A stretch of 64,000 bases of DNA from Forficula auricularia (GCA_024734495.1 JALMQS010000055.1:9769652-9833651), one strand, 5' to 3'. Counted from the first letter of the stretch, positions 9,956-21,567 are shown. Translations and numbers: made by a program. Notes: generated from the sequence alone by a model not told the origin.

Positions 9956-10735
9956 GTGCATGAAAAAAGTGGTTTATTCCTCCTTTTTTTCGAAATATCT
10001 CAAAAACGGCTGAAACTATTGTGATTAAAAAAATTGAGCGAAACCATGGCATTTCGCTCTACAAAAAAGCTCTAATAAGTGAACATCGAAAAAATTATAT
10101 TTTTCGAGATAATAATTGTTTTGTCAAAATGTCTGTTAGTCTGATTGTCAGTTAGTTAGTTAGTCCGTGCCAAATTTTTGTGGACGAGCTAGCTCAAAAA
10201 CTAGTGTGAATATCGAAACCATATTTCACACGTAGTTTTGGTCCATTGAGATTAAGAGCTGATTAGATTTTGGTGCATATCGACCCAAAATTAAGGGGGC
10301 AGAGGGGGGGTTAAAAATTAAAAATCTAGGCCGTTTGAGCAAACTCAACCAAATTTTGTATACATAATCAGTGGACCCCCCGAAGTCTAAAAATGCAAAA
10401 ACTATCCGCCAAAAATGGGGGGGGGGGGGGTCAAAAAATGAAAATCTTGGCCATATACCAAACTCAACCAAATTTTGTATACATAATCAGTGGACCCCAT
10501 GAAGTATAAAAATACAAAAACTATCCGCCAAAAATGGGGGGGGTCAAAAAATGAAAATCTTTGCCATTTACCAAACTCAACCAAATTTTGTATACATAAT
10601 CAGTGAGACACCAGAAATATAAAAATGCAAAAACTAACCCCCCCCCCCTACATGATTATAAATAATTTTAGGGGCCAGGTTGTATGGTAAAGTCAAGTGG
10701 ATGGCCACATCAGAACATGTCAGCTTATTTTTTGA
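9919..10735 (+). repeat. G-tract repeat family D, copy 1
   Basis: Begins ACTTTACCATACAGGG and ends in TGTATGGTAAAGT plus a conserved flank GTGGATGGCCACATCAGAAC. Inside are about three diverged tandem units of roughly 110 bp, each with CAAATTTTGTATACATAATC and a G run of 7-14. Full or partial copies lie at 27602, 52380, 25318 and, inverted, 17040. Non-autonomous element of unclear class. Confidence 0.6.
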
Positions 10736-10779
10736 ATGCCACACGCTTCTCTGATATAATCACTTTTCTCCCTGTCGAA

Positions 10780-10990
10780 CACTGTTAAGTTCGAAATTCT
10801 CCTTAACTATTATTATCATTTCCGTCCATAATTTATATTAATTTGAAAGTTTATATTAGGAAAATAAGGACAAGTTTTTATGTGTGACTTTTTTATTTAT
10901 CAACCAACGTTTCGTCGACTTTGCCGACTTCTTCAGGGCTTCTACAATTATAAGAACATTATTGATATGAATTTACAAAAGTACAATTAC
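10780..10990 (-). mobile_element. Penelope-like terminal arm
   Basis: Shares TTTGAAAGTTTATATTAGGA, GGACAAGTTTTTATGTGTGA and a hammerhead core with the fold-back copies at 47375 and 60575. Only one arm is present. Confidence 0.6.
10902..10940 (-). ncRNA. hammerhead ribozyme-like motif
   Basis: On -: AGCC, CTGAAGA, stem II GTCG/CGAC, GAA, stem III ACGT, T, then GGTT. Stem I is AGCC:GGTT with one G-U. The core is intact. The copy at 60639 has GGCT instead, which restores four Watson-Crick pairs. Confidence 0.7.
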
Positions 10991-11161
10991 AATTCCAAAA
11001 CAAACATGTATTAATAGTTTACCTACCAAATAGTCATGTCACACATTAGTCTAAATTTTCTTATTATCTCCGTTACTATTGAAGACCATCAGAACCCAAA
11101 TTTCAAAAAATATTTGGCACATTCACAAAAAAAAAAATTTATTTTATTTTTATATTAAGAA

Positions 11162-11570
11162 CTAGCTGCAAGGCTGGCCTTCGGCGGCCCTCTTGCTAGC
11201 CAGGGGGCACGATTTGATTTTAGTTCATCTTCTTATTTTCGAGTCCCTAAAAAGTTTTATGTTATCATGAATCATATATCCTTTCAACTAAGGGTCCACT
11301 TATCTGATTCAGTTTTCTTCTGAGCCATCAGATTTTGATATTTTCAAAAATCGCCCCTCTATCCCTGGAAATTTTACAAAAAATTCATTAACTTTCTACC
11401 CCTACAAAAATTGCTTCCTCGGTTTTTGCATAGAAATTTGTCAAGTTTTTTCAAGTCACTTATTTTCAAACCCCTAAGTATTTTATGTCCCCTTTGAATT
11501 AACCCCCAGTTTAAAATATCTGCTTTTTTGAGGTTTTGGGTTTTAAATTTTCAAATTTTACAGTACCCTC
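11162..11570 (-). mobile_element. Helitron-like 3' end and adjoining sequence
   Basis: On - the sequence ends in a GC-rich hairpin region (GGGCCGCCGAAGGCC) then TTGCAGCTAG|T at 11162. This matches the Helitron terminus at 35290. The 5' end is not recognisable. Confidence 0.55.
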
Positions 11571-11577
11571 TATCTAA

Positions 11578-11761
11578 GGGCCAGTTGTATGTCGATTGGT
11601 AAACTCTTTTTAAACGTTGATAAAGGGTAAAAGGCTGGGATGGCCAATCAGATGAAAGTGCCTGCCAATCGATGACAGGCACTTTCATCTAGTTGGCCAT
11701 CCAGCCTTTTACCCTTTTCCAACGTTTAAAAAGAGTTTACCAACCGACATACAACTGGCCC
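11578..11761. mobile_element. Harbinger-like fold-back MITE, 184 bp
   Basis: Nearly the whole element is one imperfect palindrome with arms of about 87 bp around an 11-nt loop. The termini are GGGCCAGTTGTATGTCG and its complement. A TAA duplication (11575-11577 and 11762-11764) fits PIF/Harbinger insertion. Confidence 0.8.
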
Positions 11762-12328
11762 TAAGAGCCTCCTTTCAAACGGACTCAATAGTCGCTGAGA
11801 TCTCTTTAATCCGCCACTGCCTTCTTTTGTACTAGTTGGATCTGTTTAACTAAATAAAATAAAATGCAGAACACGAATGGAGTGTAATCCCAACTGAACG
11901 AAGCAAGTTAAGTCCAAATTCTACAAGAGCTGAACCCTCAAAAGCTGCCATTCTCTTTCTACACTATATCTCAAGAAAGACAAAATTGAAGACGATGCAA
12001 TGTTGAAGTTGAAGGTAAAAATTTAATATATATAAGTACTTCATTTAATCTTTAATAAATTTTATTAAAAAGAGGTATACATATATTTATATAAATATAA
12101 ATGAGGTTCCATTGGTTAAAATTAAAAAAAAAAAAAAGGTAACAATTTTTTACATGATTACATGATATGGTATTTTAATTATGTATAATTATATCAAAAA
12201 ATAATATATTATTCTCATTAATAGGTGATCTATTAGTTTCAATAAGAAAAGTTGAAATAATTAATTTAACTTGGATAATTTTGATTTAAAAAAACAAACA
12301 AAATATGTAATTCAAAGATCGCGATTAA

Positions 12329-12996
12329 GGACGTTCCCTAATAAATCGATTTTCTTGCAATCCTTTTAAAACTTTTAATACACATATTTATAAGTGTCCT
12401 TTATACGTAGAAATTTTTTTCAATAGTCCTTGCGGGACTAAATTTGTAAATATTGACCATTGAAATTTGCATATTTAACACGCGAACCCTATCCCGATTG
12501 ATGTTAAAGCGACTGTTTCATTAAATAACAATCGTAATTTCCTGAAATTATTTTGAAAAACTGAGAATCATTAACTAAAGATATGACAAATATTTTTCTG
12601 TTAAAATAATTGTATCAAGCGGTATTCGTTTTGTCTTGAAAAATGTTAAAAAGTTAGGTACTTTTGATGGTTTTCATTTTTTCTCTCATGGCATAGCAAG
12701 CGACTTGGCAACGTCGCACTAAAATCACTCAATTTTTCCATATCTAAAAAACTTTTGCAGCTGGTGTATTTGAGATTTTTAGCTAATTCTCTCAACCTAA
12801 CTATACTGTTCTCATCTGGAATTTCGCATTGAGCTGTTTCATGAAGTGTTTTTTTTTATTCTTTGTCTTTTAGCGTTCGTAAGAATTCAATGTTGCCAGA
12901 TCCGAGAAACGACGCAGTGAAAATATTTTTGCCTTTCTGCGCATGTGAGAGTAGGGGAAAGAGCGAACTGATTCTGAGCTATATTAGGGAACGTCC
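12329..12996. mobile_element. piggyBac-like element family B, copy 1
   Basis: Termini GGACGTTCCCTAATA and TATTAGGGAACGTCC with TTAA on both sides (12325-12328, 12997-13000). Second copy at 18733-19408. On - both copies keep a similar frame, including IPDENSIVRLRELAKNLK and SFLDMEKLSDFSATLPSR, which I do not recognise. Confidence 0.8.
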
Positions 12997-13314
12997 TTAA
13001 AGGGGAGGATGCCAAAAGATATAATAGAAAAGACGTAAACATTCAATTAATCGACTACAGACGGACGACATATAGAAAGGGATGAATAATTAGGGGAGAA
13101 AAATATAAAATGAATTTCAAAACAAAGATAAAAAGTTCAATAAAAGTTGAAGCATACAAGTTGCTAAAAATGCAATTGATAAAACTTAGTTAAACCAAGA
13201 TTTAATTGAAACTAGTTAAGAATAATCATGACAGCGAAATATATTAAATTAATAAATAGAATTTTAAAATATCTTCTAAATTAGCCTATATAATAGAGTC
13301 TTAAATGTTTCTCT

Positions 13315-13458
13315 TTATCTTTGAATTGCTTCTGATAGCGCTTTCTTTTTATTAACATTTAATCGATCCAAAAAGTTTTCAATTTCAGCAATATATTCTT
13401 CAGGATATTTTCTAAAGTGTCCTACGTGCGAAGATTGTTCCCAGCATTTCCAGTAACA
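13315..13458 (-). CDS. TMEM53-like (DUF829) hydrolase, exon 5 (last)
   Basis: After acceptor TTTTTTTAG (AG complement at 13459-13460) the exon encodes CYWKCWEQSSHVGHFRKYPE, then EYIAEIENFLDRL and a basic tail ending AIQR, stop at 13315-13317. The His in SHVGH is the expected catalytic histidine of the alpha/beta-hydrolase triad. The preceding exon ends on a codon boundary, so the phase (0) closes. The family is widespread in insects and generally of undefined substrate. No obvious AATAAA appears immediately downstream on -. Confidence 0.88.
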   Translation of the reverse strand, partial: CYWKCWEQSSHVGHFRKYPEEYIAEIENFLDRLNVNKKKALSEAIQR

Positions 13459-13559
13459 CTAAAAAAAGAAAAAAGTAGATTATTATATTATAGTTTATAA
13501 GGAGAATATGTAAAATGGGGGGAATATCCCTATATCTAGTGTGGGAAATTATTTTAATG

Positions 13560-13850
13560 AATTGTATAATTTCTGTTTAAGGATTATGTTTGGCAAATGT
13601 GTGTGTGGGCTTTCTACCCTTATACGCTGGAATGCCGCTCCCTTTCTTCTTAGCTGGGCATTGTCCCTAAGACTTTTATATTCAGGCTAAAAACATTCTA
13701 TAATAAATATTATTATGACAACTTGTTTCGACGGGCTGTCGAAACAGTGTGCATATGGTCAATCTCCCCCACCACTTGTATGCATGTGTGAATGTCGGTT
13801 GCAACTGAAAACGAGAGTTGCTTAAAGATGGTTGTTGATTTGAGTAACCC
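13560..13850 (+). mobile_element. possible LINE RT C-terminal fragment
   Basis: Frame with RWNAAPFLLSWALSLRLLYS resembles the LWNxLP...SLxxFKSxLK tail of CR1/Jockey-type polyproteins. Stops follow. Short and degenerate. Confidence 0.35.
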
Positions 13851-13859
13851 ATTATGATG

Positions 13860-14860
13860 TATTAATTAACGATGTTTTAAGATGATTTATCCCTAGACAA
13901 AATATCTAAACCCCCTTTTTGTAAATTAATACTTTTAACTATAAAATACGTGTGTTATTTAACCCCTACGAGCCAATAAGTGAAACCCCCTACACTAGTA
14001 TACTCGTAATATTATAAAAATGAAACGTCTCATATTTGAGAAGCTCATTTTAAAAAAGTACTAAATCCATTTTTTTCATTTTCGAGGAAATTAACATTTT
14101 TATTTATTTATTTTGTTACTCAACACTCGATACTTAGTACCTTTTGAAATAAAACTTACTTTTCAAGTGTATTTTAGTAAATGATTTAGAAGTTTTGTCA
14201 TGAAATTGATATCAGAAATCATAAACAGAGGTAATAGTTATATGAAACCGCTATTACCTCATTTTTTCCAAAAAATGGATTTAGTACCTTTTGGAAATGA
14301 GTTCATTTCGTTAGATCAAGCCAAAATTTTGTACAGTCAATCTTTAGAACTATATAAATTAATTGTTTTTAGGTTTTTTCAAAATCCTAACTACTTAAAA
14401 ACTACTCATTTATCAGTAAAATTGTGTACATTTGAAGGTCTCTTCAGTTCAAACAGTTTAACGAATTTCGATATAATTAGACATAGTGATAATAGACATT
14501 GTATTTAACCTTTTAGCTAAATATCATTTCGCTATCTTTAGAGGGGTCGCTGTCCTTAGAGGTTGTTGGCCAAAAACCAAATACCTGAATGAATAAACCG
14601 TTTTTAGGGTATTTTAAGTTCGACCCTTTATTACCCAAAGTGGTGGTAAGAAAGATAAACATGAAATAATAAGCAAATTTTAATTAGAGACTGAATCAAA
14701 TTTTTCTAGGACCTAGCTGAGTATGACGTGTCTTAGAGGGGCGTTTTAATTCATCTCTTTTTGAGACCTAGTTGAGTAAGGCGTGATTTTATACTTATAT
14801 AGGTATATAAGGTTTGACCATCATCATCAGAATTTTAATTAGACTGTAATTACTATTACA
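13860..14860. other. AT-rich intronic sequence, unassigned
   Basis: An open stretch on + at 14200-14508 codes for 102 residues without recognisable domains. Part of it (14262-14295) is an imperfect inverted copy of 14055-14090, so it is more likely repeat than gene. Confidence 0.35.
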
Positions 14861-14864
14861 GAAT

Positions 14865-15050
14865 TCGTTTTTTTAATGCAATCGAATGCAAGAAGGGGTG
14901 CACCAGTAAAGATGCAGCTCCTATGGATCTCGAAAGACCCCTTGTTTTGTTGTAATAGTAATCTGGTCTCTTAACAACGAATGCCTGATGATGAAGGTCA
15001 AACTTTCGAAACTTTAGCCTTTAACAAATAAATTATATATATAATATATC
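14865..15050. mobile_element. retroposon 3' fragment plus Penelope-like arm
   Basis: A T tract followed by AATGCAATCGAATGCAAGAA also occurs at 31250, consistent with the - strand poly(A) end of a LINE. Immediately right of it is a hammerhead-like motif and the AACAAATAAATTATAT tail also seen at 1080 and 60290. Confidence 0.45.
14982..15022 (+). ncRNA. hammerhead ribozyme-like motif, degenerate
   Basis: CTGATGA, stem II GAAGG/CTTTC with a TCAAA loop, then GAAAC. The NUH site reads GCC, so the conserved U of stem III is lost and cleavage is not expected. Confidence 0.5.
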
Positions 15051-15173
15051 CGATTATGAGCATCAAGCAAACGATATCCTCATTTAATTCTCCTTATGAT
15101 AAAAACATTATTGGATAAAATTACTACATTTTCGCCTGAGTTTAGACACACGTCTATAATTCTATATTATATA

Positions 15174-15453
15174 TTCTTCTTCTTATAGTGCCATGCCCTG
15201 AACGGGCGTAGGCACCTCTCCACATATACCTGTGCTGAGTGTGTTTAGCTGTTTTACACAGATATACGGGACCTACTTTTTAACGCCGGTTCCGAACGGC
15301 TAGTTTGGAGAGGTTGACTAGGCAATTATACTCTTGGTAGTTTGCCAATGCTTTCCAAGAGGAGGCGACTGTAAATATCTGCCGAGACTCAGTCTTGAAC
15401 CAGCATACTTCAGGACAGCGGCCCGACACTCCGACCACTGACCCACAGTCGCC
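15174..15453 (-). mobile_element. tRNA-related SINE with (GAA)n tail
   Basis: On - a tRNA-like head (GGTCAGTGGTCGGAGTGTC then GGTTCAAGACT as B box) is followed by about 200 bp of body and a GAAGAAGAA tail. AT-rich flanks look partly duplicated but the exact target duplication is unclear. Confidence 0.6.
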
Positions 15454-15519
15454 TCTATATATTATTAATGAATTGATTTATAATAAATTTACTAAAAATA
15501 TTTTAGAATTAATTCAGAC

Positions 15520-15697
15520 CTTGACTCCTAGTGCTTTCCAATTTTCCAAACATTTCATAATTGAATCTTCAGTCCCAATTGGATCCATTTTACTAAATAA
15601 GAAAAGGGCAGGAGTTCGGATCATATCCGAGTGAAACAATTGACTTGACCTTATATAATGGCGAGTTGCAAGTTGATCAAAAGTTCGAAGATGGTAG
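15520..15697 (-). CDS. TMEM53-like (DUF829) hydrolase, exon 4
   Basis: Acceptor TATTTTTTCAG precedes the exon at 15697. Its first base completes AGC (Ser) with two bases from exon 3. The product continues YHLRTFDQLATRHYIRSSQL, then MIRTPALFLFSKMDPIGTED with the acidic residue expected of the catalytic triad. It ends at AAG|GTCTGA, a weak but GT-type donor also used by exon 2. Phase out is 0. Confidence 0.9.
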
Positions 15698-15790
15698 CTG
15701 AAAAAATACATACATTTTATAAATATGTAAAAATTTACTTAATTTTAATTTAGATTGTAAATAAAGAGGAGGTTTCGAAACTATTCTTAA

Positions 15791-16472
15791 GATAGTTGTT
15801 TCACCATAATATGGGTTTTATTAGGTTTTTTTTTTTTTGAAATTTAGATAGATTATCATTTAAATAATTCTGCATCGATTGGTGGCAAAACGCAAATTTA
15901 TGAACAATATAGTTCCGGAGATATTAAATTCCAAAGATAGAGTTTTCAGACTTCTTATACATTGCACTATAAGGGATATCGGAAAGTTTACATACATATT
16001 TAATTATAATTAAGTAACTCTTCTTACAGTTGTTATAAAAAACTAAACCAACATTTTTTTAAGAAAATTTTAATTCATAGTTACAACACAGTTTCTGAGA
16101 TAATAATAAAGAAATAATGAAAAATTTACATTAAAAACAACTGGCAACAACGCATTTATTTAACCTAAAAAGTGGGTTAACTTTAGTAATTTTTTTGATG
16201 TTTTTTTCGCTTCAGCCATTGTCGCAACAGCTTTCAAAACCTTATTAAGAACTTTTTGTTTTATAAATCTTCCTTTATAATGTACTTTATCTGAAATTTC
16301 TATGATAAAATATATACAATCTCGGACAGTGTTGCCAGATTTGTCAAACGAGCACGGGATTGGCTAGTAGTGGTACATAAACAGCAAAAAGTTGTGGCCT
16401 TATGAATCCTTATTGTCTGTTCTATATACTCTAGCAATAACTTTTTACTAGTATTGTCGCGAAACAACTACG
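15791..16472. mobile_element. piggyBac-like element family A, copy 2
   Basis: Cleanest copy: 682 bp, termini GATAGTTGTTTCACC and GTCGCGAAACAACTACG, TTAA on both sides (15787-15790 and 16473-16476). No protein coding. It shows the empty sites for the insertions in copy 1. Confidence 0.85.
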
Positions 16473-16679
16473 TTAAATAGTTATAAATTTATATATCAAT
16501 CAAAAATTTTCCAACCCCACTCCCATAGGAAAATCCCTTGTGTAATTTTTATACAGATAAAATAAAGAAGGAAAGAGAGAGAGTATAATCATAATTAAAG
16601 TTTTCATTTCTGTCGGGCCTCCCTCGTCACAGAATTTTAAAAAATATTAATGGTTCTAGTAATTTAACAATTCACTTAC

Positions 16680-16951
16680 CTTAGGTAACTTTCCAGAGCA
16701 TTTCGTATGATAGGTTTATTTGGGAAAATAGCTTTGCTAACTCCAACGGGAATGCCCATTAAATCTACGGGACTATCCCAAATTTGACCAATAATTCGGC
16801 TTGCTATAGCATTATATTTGTCCTGGGACATATGACGTAAATGCACCAAACATTCGCCCCATAAATATCCGCCAACGCTGAAGCCATGAACAATAAGAGA
16901 CTGGTTCTTCGGTTGGGCTGACAAATAATTAATTATCTCTTGGCCGACTAG
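16680..16951 (-). CDS. TMEM53-like (DUF829) hydrolase, exon 3
   Basis: Starts after TTTTTTCAG at 16951 in phase 0, giving LVGQEIINYLSAQPKNQSLI, then VHGFSVGGYLWGE, where G-F-S-V-G is the nucleophile elbow of an alpha/beta-hydrolase. It continues with IIGQIWDSPVDLMGIPVGV and ends ALESYL plus two bases at AAG|GTAAGT. The next exon supplies the third base to make Ser. The arrangement closely follows insect DUF829/TMEM53 homologues (from memory of the family, for example the fly CG8245 type). Confidence 0.92.
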
Positions 16952-17039
16952 CTGAAAAAATAAAAAATATTTATATTAAATTGTGGAATCGTTTTTTAAC
17001 TCTTTGCTCAAATCCCATCAATTGATTATTATTTTCGTT

Positions 17040-17285
17040 GATATTCACACTAGTTTTTAAGCTAGAGCGTACACTAAATTTGGTAACGCACTAAAGTACA
17101 AAGATATAAACAGACATTTTGACAAAATAATTAATATCTCGTAAAATATAATTTTTTCGATGTTTATAGAGTGAAGGCTTTATTGTCGACCAAAACGCCA
17201 TGGTTTTGCTCAATTTTTTTTATCAAAATAGTTTGAGCCGTTTTTGATATACTTTGAACATTACAATACTTGACCATACCCGGTA
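17040..17285 (-). repeat. G-tract repeat family D, left-end fragment (inverted)
   Basis: Inverted partial copy of the start of family D (GACCATACCCGG, CCATGGTTTTGCTCAATTTT, AATATCTCGTAAAATATAAT). Next to it, 17300-17335 carries the complement of the Penelope-like outer motif (GTTTCAACTAGAACCTACAC). Confidence 0.55.
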
Positions 17286-17400
17286 CATTACATTTAAAAC
17301 ATGTTTCAACTAGAACCTACACCATTCTCCCTTAACAAAAAAAAGTTTTTTTTATTAGTTTTCAATTTGAATTTGTGAAAGAGAATCACTCCCACATTAA

Positions 17401-18005
17401 GGAGGTTTGGGACAGCTTATCTATCTGGTTGATTTACGAAAAAATCCTTTGTATTTCTGCAGAGTGACAACTTCTAAACTTTTTTTTTTAATCAAAAAAA
17501 TTGTTAATAATGAGGTTAATTTCGAATATAAATCTTTGTTTTTGATAATATTAATAAAAAGAATATTGAGATAAATTTTTTTCTCATATAAAAACATCTA
17601 TTTAACACAAAAACGATTTCAAGAAATAGAGTTGGAATTCTGCACTAGTACTTTTGTTATATTCTGTTGGCTGCAAATAACTTTTTATTTTTTACATTTA
17701 TGAATATCTAATTAACTAGACTGTCAAAACTATTGAAAAATGTATCATTCGATTCATAAAAGTTGAATTATTGATCTTATAAGTTTGTTGAAAATTGTAT
17801 AATTTGTATAGAAGTTATAGCCCTTTTAAAAGCTCGGTCCATTTACTTCCATGTTAAAAGGACAATTTTCAATAATTTATTTCTGGGTAATGGGGCAGAC
17901 GATCAACTTCAAATTTCGGGAATAAATATTTAATACATCAATGATTAGAATCGGTAAAAATTTGAGAATTTTTCTTATAAAAATGATAAACAGTCCCGAA
18001 CCCCC
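17401..18005. mobile_element. piggyBac-like element family C, copy 1
   Basis: Termini GGAGGTTTGGGACAGC and GTCCCGAACCCCC between TTAA sites (17397-17400, 18006-18009); 605 bp. Second copy at 24347-24932. No coding capacity seen. Confidence 0.8.
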
Positions 18006-18009
18006 TTAA

Positions 18010-18728
18010 GCGATATTAGGCTTTCATGGGAATTATTGATTTTATTTAATCATGTCTGAATGTCCAAAATATAATGGCCTGAAATAACAAAATTTACAAG
18101 GGAAGATTAGTCACAAAATCTTAACAAGTCTTGTTAGCAAAGATTTTATAAACACACAGCATTTTTATTTCGAGAAGGGTTTAAATAAGGCAGTTCTTTA
18201 TTATTATAAATGAATGAGTTTAGACAAAGATATTTAATTATTTGTATGGAACCATTAAATCGATAATATTTCTGATTTTCGAATGTTTATTTCTTTATAA
18301 ATGTTCAATTTACCATATATATTATTTGTTCTAGTACTCGTATTGTGTTTCTTATACATTTATTCATTTGTGTATATTCTAAATCTATTTATGGATATAA
18401 GTTGTATTTATTAATAAACACACTAGTTCTAAAGTATTTACAAGAATAACTTATTGTTAAAAACAAATACCTATATCTTGTTATTTGTTCTATTTTATCG
18501 GAAGATATGTCATGAAGCAACCGTGCCAGAATGCAGAACTTAAGAGGATGAATTTCATTACTATTTCACTACGTCATTCAAGTATTTAGCAAAGGACAGT
18601 TGATGTAGTCTTAGATTGTTTTTTGCAGCACAGTTGTTTATTGGGCTTGTTTCATTCATGGTGGCTATTTACAAAGATGCTCGGGGAAACAAAATGACGA
18701 GAAATTCACCTTCAACTTTATCGAAAGA
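18010..18728. other. AT-rich intronic sequence
   Basis: Between two TTAA-flanked elements in intron 2 of the TMEM53-like gene. I see no gene, recognisable repeat or structured RNA here. Confidence 0.4.
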
Positions 18729-18732
18729 TTAA

Positions 18733-19408
18733 GGACGTTCCCTAATAAATCGATTTTCTTGCAATCCTTTTAAAACTTTGAATACACATTTATAAGTGTC
18801 CTTTATACGTAGACATTTTTTTTTCAATAGTCCTTGCGGCACTAAATTTGTAAATATTGACCATTGAAATTTGCATATTTAACACGCGAACCCTATCCCG
18901 ATTGATGTTAAAGCGACTGTTTCATTAAATAACAATCGTAATTTTCTTGAAATTATTTTGAAAAACTGAGAATCATTAACTGAAGATATAACAAATATTT
19001 TTCTGTTAAAATAATTGTATCAAGCGGTATTCGTTTTGTATGAAAAATGTTAAAAGTTAGGTACTTTTGATGGTTTTCATTTTTTCTCTCATGGCATGGC
19101 AAGTGAGAGATGGCGACTTGGCAAAGTCGCACTAAAATCACTCAATTTTTCCATATCTAAAAAACTTCTGCAGCTGGTGCATTTGAGATTTTTAGCTAAT
19201 TCTCTCAGCCTAACTATACTGTTCTCATCTGGAATTTTACATTGAACTGTTTCATGAAGTGTTTTTTCTATTCTTTGTCTTTTAGCGTCGGTAAGAATGC
19301 AATGTAGCCAGATCAAAGAAACGACGCAAAGAAAATATTTTTACTTTTCTGCGCATATGAGAGTAGGGGAAAGAGCGTACTGGATCTGAGCTATATTAGG
19401 GAACGTCC
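18733..19408. mobile_element. piggyBac-like element family B, copy 2
   Basis: TTAA at 18729-18732 and 19409-19412; about 90% like 12329-12996. The - frame 19089-19316 is longer than in copy 1. Confidence 0.8.
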
Positions 19409-19412
19409 TTAA

Positions 19413-20281
19413 GGGCTTTTGAGGAGTATTTTGTTGAAAATGGGACTCTATAAGCAATCTCATGATGTATTATTTATTAGTTTACGATTATTACTTAGTT
19501 TCAAAGATAAAAACTTTCAATGATAACGTTGAGTAGTTTTATGTCAGAAAAAGAAAGACCGTAAAAGTTTAAACTATGGGGCAAAGATTAGGGGAGTTAA
19601 AACAGAATATTCTATTAACGAATTCTAATGAAACAACAGCAATATTCGAACCTAAGGTTCAATTTAGAAAGAAAACAGGTTGACGGTTTGGTACCTACTT
19701 GATTTATGCTGATTTTTTTGGTACAAAATCGGACAGTCTGATTTCTTTCTGAATTTATATACACCCAAATTATAAATAATCCAATTCATCAATTAGTTTA
19801 TTTACCCTATGACTTCTATTTGTATTTTATTGAGAAATATATATTAATTACTTCTCTCTTAAGGCGTTAAATAGTTTCGTCTTTAATATTATTGGTTTTT
19901 AATGAGTATTTCTTCTTCCTATTTGGGTGGGGGTATTTTTTATGATTGTTACTAGGAGTATTATTTCAATTTTTTTAAGTCTGATCATTAAAGAATCGAA
20001 ATTTATCAGATTCTTCAAATTTATTTATTATTTTAAGGTTCATAGAAAATCGATTCATTTTTGCAAACTCCATTCGGGGCAAGCCGTCGTAAATACTATG
20101 TAATCTGTAAATATATGATTTGTCAATATGTAGAACCGAAAAAGGCATTAAATAAATAAATAAATAAATATGAGTTCTTGTGAGAGTGAATTTCTCTTTC
20201 TGATTCTATCTTTTCTATATCATACAATCATTTATACCCTGGCTCTACAAATACCTTCGACTACAACCCTACTCTGAAATA
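19413..20281. other. AT-rich intronic sequence with (TAAA)n
   Basis: No gene found. A TAAA microsatellite spans 20149-20170. The rest is unassigned. Confidence 0.4.
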
Positions 20282-21217
20282 TAGTGAACTTTCGTTTATC
20301 CACGGATTGGGTGGGGCGACAACCGCGGATAAAACAATTCGGTGGATAACCTGCAAAATAGTCAACAAAAAGAACACAAATCAATACAAGAATTCACAAT
20401 AGAAGCAGGTTTAAAAATTTATTATTTTACAAGTTAAACAAATGTATTAGGGTGGTTGGTCCTTATTTTGGGTATTTTCGAATTTTTACGGGGACAAGGG
20501 CTCATATGGTTCAAAATAAATTAAAAAAAATATCCCGCAAGTTTCAAGTCTCTATCTCAATTATAACCTGTGCCCCCAGCGATGTAAGTTTCTCATCCAA
20601 ATAACATGGGGTTTTTGGCATTAAAATATTAATTTTTTTATTCCGGCCAAAGTAATAGTTCAAAAAATTTGAAACTCTAGACTAGACTTTATCCTTGTAA
20701 TAGTAGCTATCCCTCAGAATTTTTACAGATTTTTAGCTATTATAATTTTATAATTAGTAACACTAAGATATATCAGTATTTATATCTAGATGTAACTCTA
20801 AAATTATAATAGCTAAAAATCTGTAATAATTCGATGGATAGCTTTTAGTATAAGGATAAAGTCTACCGATAAAAAATTGATCGTTCAATGCCAAAGACCC
20901 CATGTTATTTAGATGAGAAACTTACATCGCTGGGGGCACAGGTTATAATTAAGATAGAGACTTGAAACTTGGGGGATATTTTTTTAATTTATTTTGAACC
21001 ATATGAGCCATTGTCCGCGTAAAAATTCGAAAATACTCAAAATAAGGACCACCCTAATATGTATGTGTGCACATAGTTACATATAGTTAGTTTTTAAAGT
21101 TAACTTTTGCACAAAGAAAAAGACGGGGTAGGTTCTGAAAAGTGATGACTCATGCAGGAAGACCACGAATTAGCCGTAAAGTGTATAATCCGCCCGCGAA
21201 TAAACGACAGTTTACTG
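20282..21217. mobile_element. pogo/Tigger-like MITE carrying a nested element
   Basis: Ends TAGTGAACTTTCGTTTATCC and the complement of CAGTAAACTGTCGTTTATTC, flanked by TA. Termini of this type are usual in pogo/Tigger elements. After removing the nested fold-back element only about 330 bp remain. Confidence 0.6.
20450..21054. mobile_element. long fold-back element, 605 bp
   Basis: Termini GGGTGGTTGGTCCTTATTTT and its complement, TA on each side. The two halves are complementary almost throughout (arms of about 280 bp, centre near 20775-20800), so a transcript would form one long hairpin. No open frame. Confidence 0.75.
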
Positions 21218-21303
21218 TATTTCGAAAGTTCTCTCATTAAAAATGTTAATATGCAATTGTATGATTAAATAAGCTTAGCAAATAAATGAATAAATAATCA
21301 GAC

Positions 21304-21567
21304 CTGGCTTCCTTTAACAGGCCAAAGTAATTGAAGAGGTGTTAATCCAACCGAAATGACTTCAAATCCTCTTCGGCAATAAATTTGAGCAAATTTGTTG
21401 ATATGTTTCTTCTTACTCATGAGCCAGGGCAGAAGGAGGACAATCGGCTTGGGAGCCGCCCCTGGCAGAGGCAGAGGCCCGCCCGCTTGCTTGATTAACA
21501 TCATGTTCTTCGAGAGGTTTTGAGATGTAAGAAGAAGTTGCTGAGAGGCCCATCGCTTTCCCATCCA
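21304..21567 (-). CDS. TMEM53-like (DUF829) hydrolase, exon 2
   Basis: Follows TTTTGCAG at 21567 with TGG in phase 0. It encodes WMGKRWASQQLLLTSQNLSK, a Gly/Pro-rich stretch, then PIVLLLPWLMSKKKHINKFA and CRRGFEVISVGLTPLQLLWP, ending VKGSQ. The PWLM...KHxxKFA...GF strand-helix pattern is the start of the DUF829 hydrolase fold. The donor is CAG|GTCTGA. An ATG at 21562-21564 could also start translation, but exon 1 at 36320 gives an in-phase upstream start. Confidence 0.9.

Noticed and set aside
13726..13752. Palindrome TTTCGACGGGCTGTCGAAA as a hammerhead motif
   Set aside because: It contains CGAAAC but no CUGANGA on the correct side; a simple hairpin.
14200..14508. A 102-residue gene
   Set aside because: No homologous domain, no splice context, and it overlaps an imperfect inverted repeat with 14055-14090.
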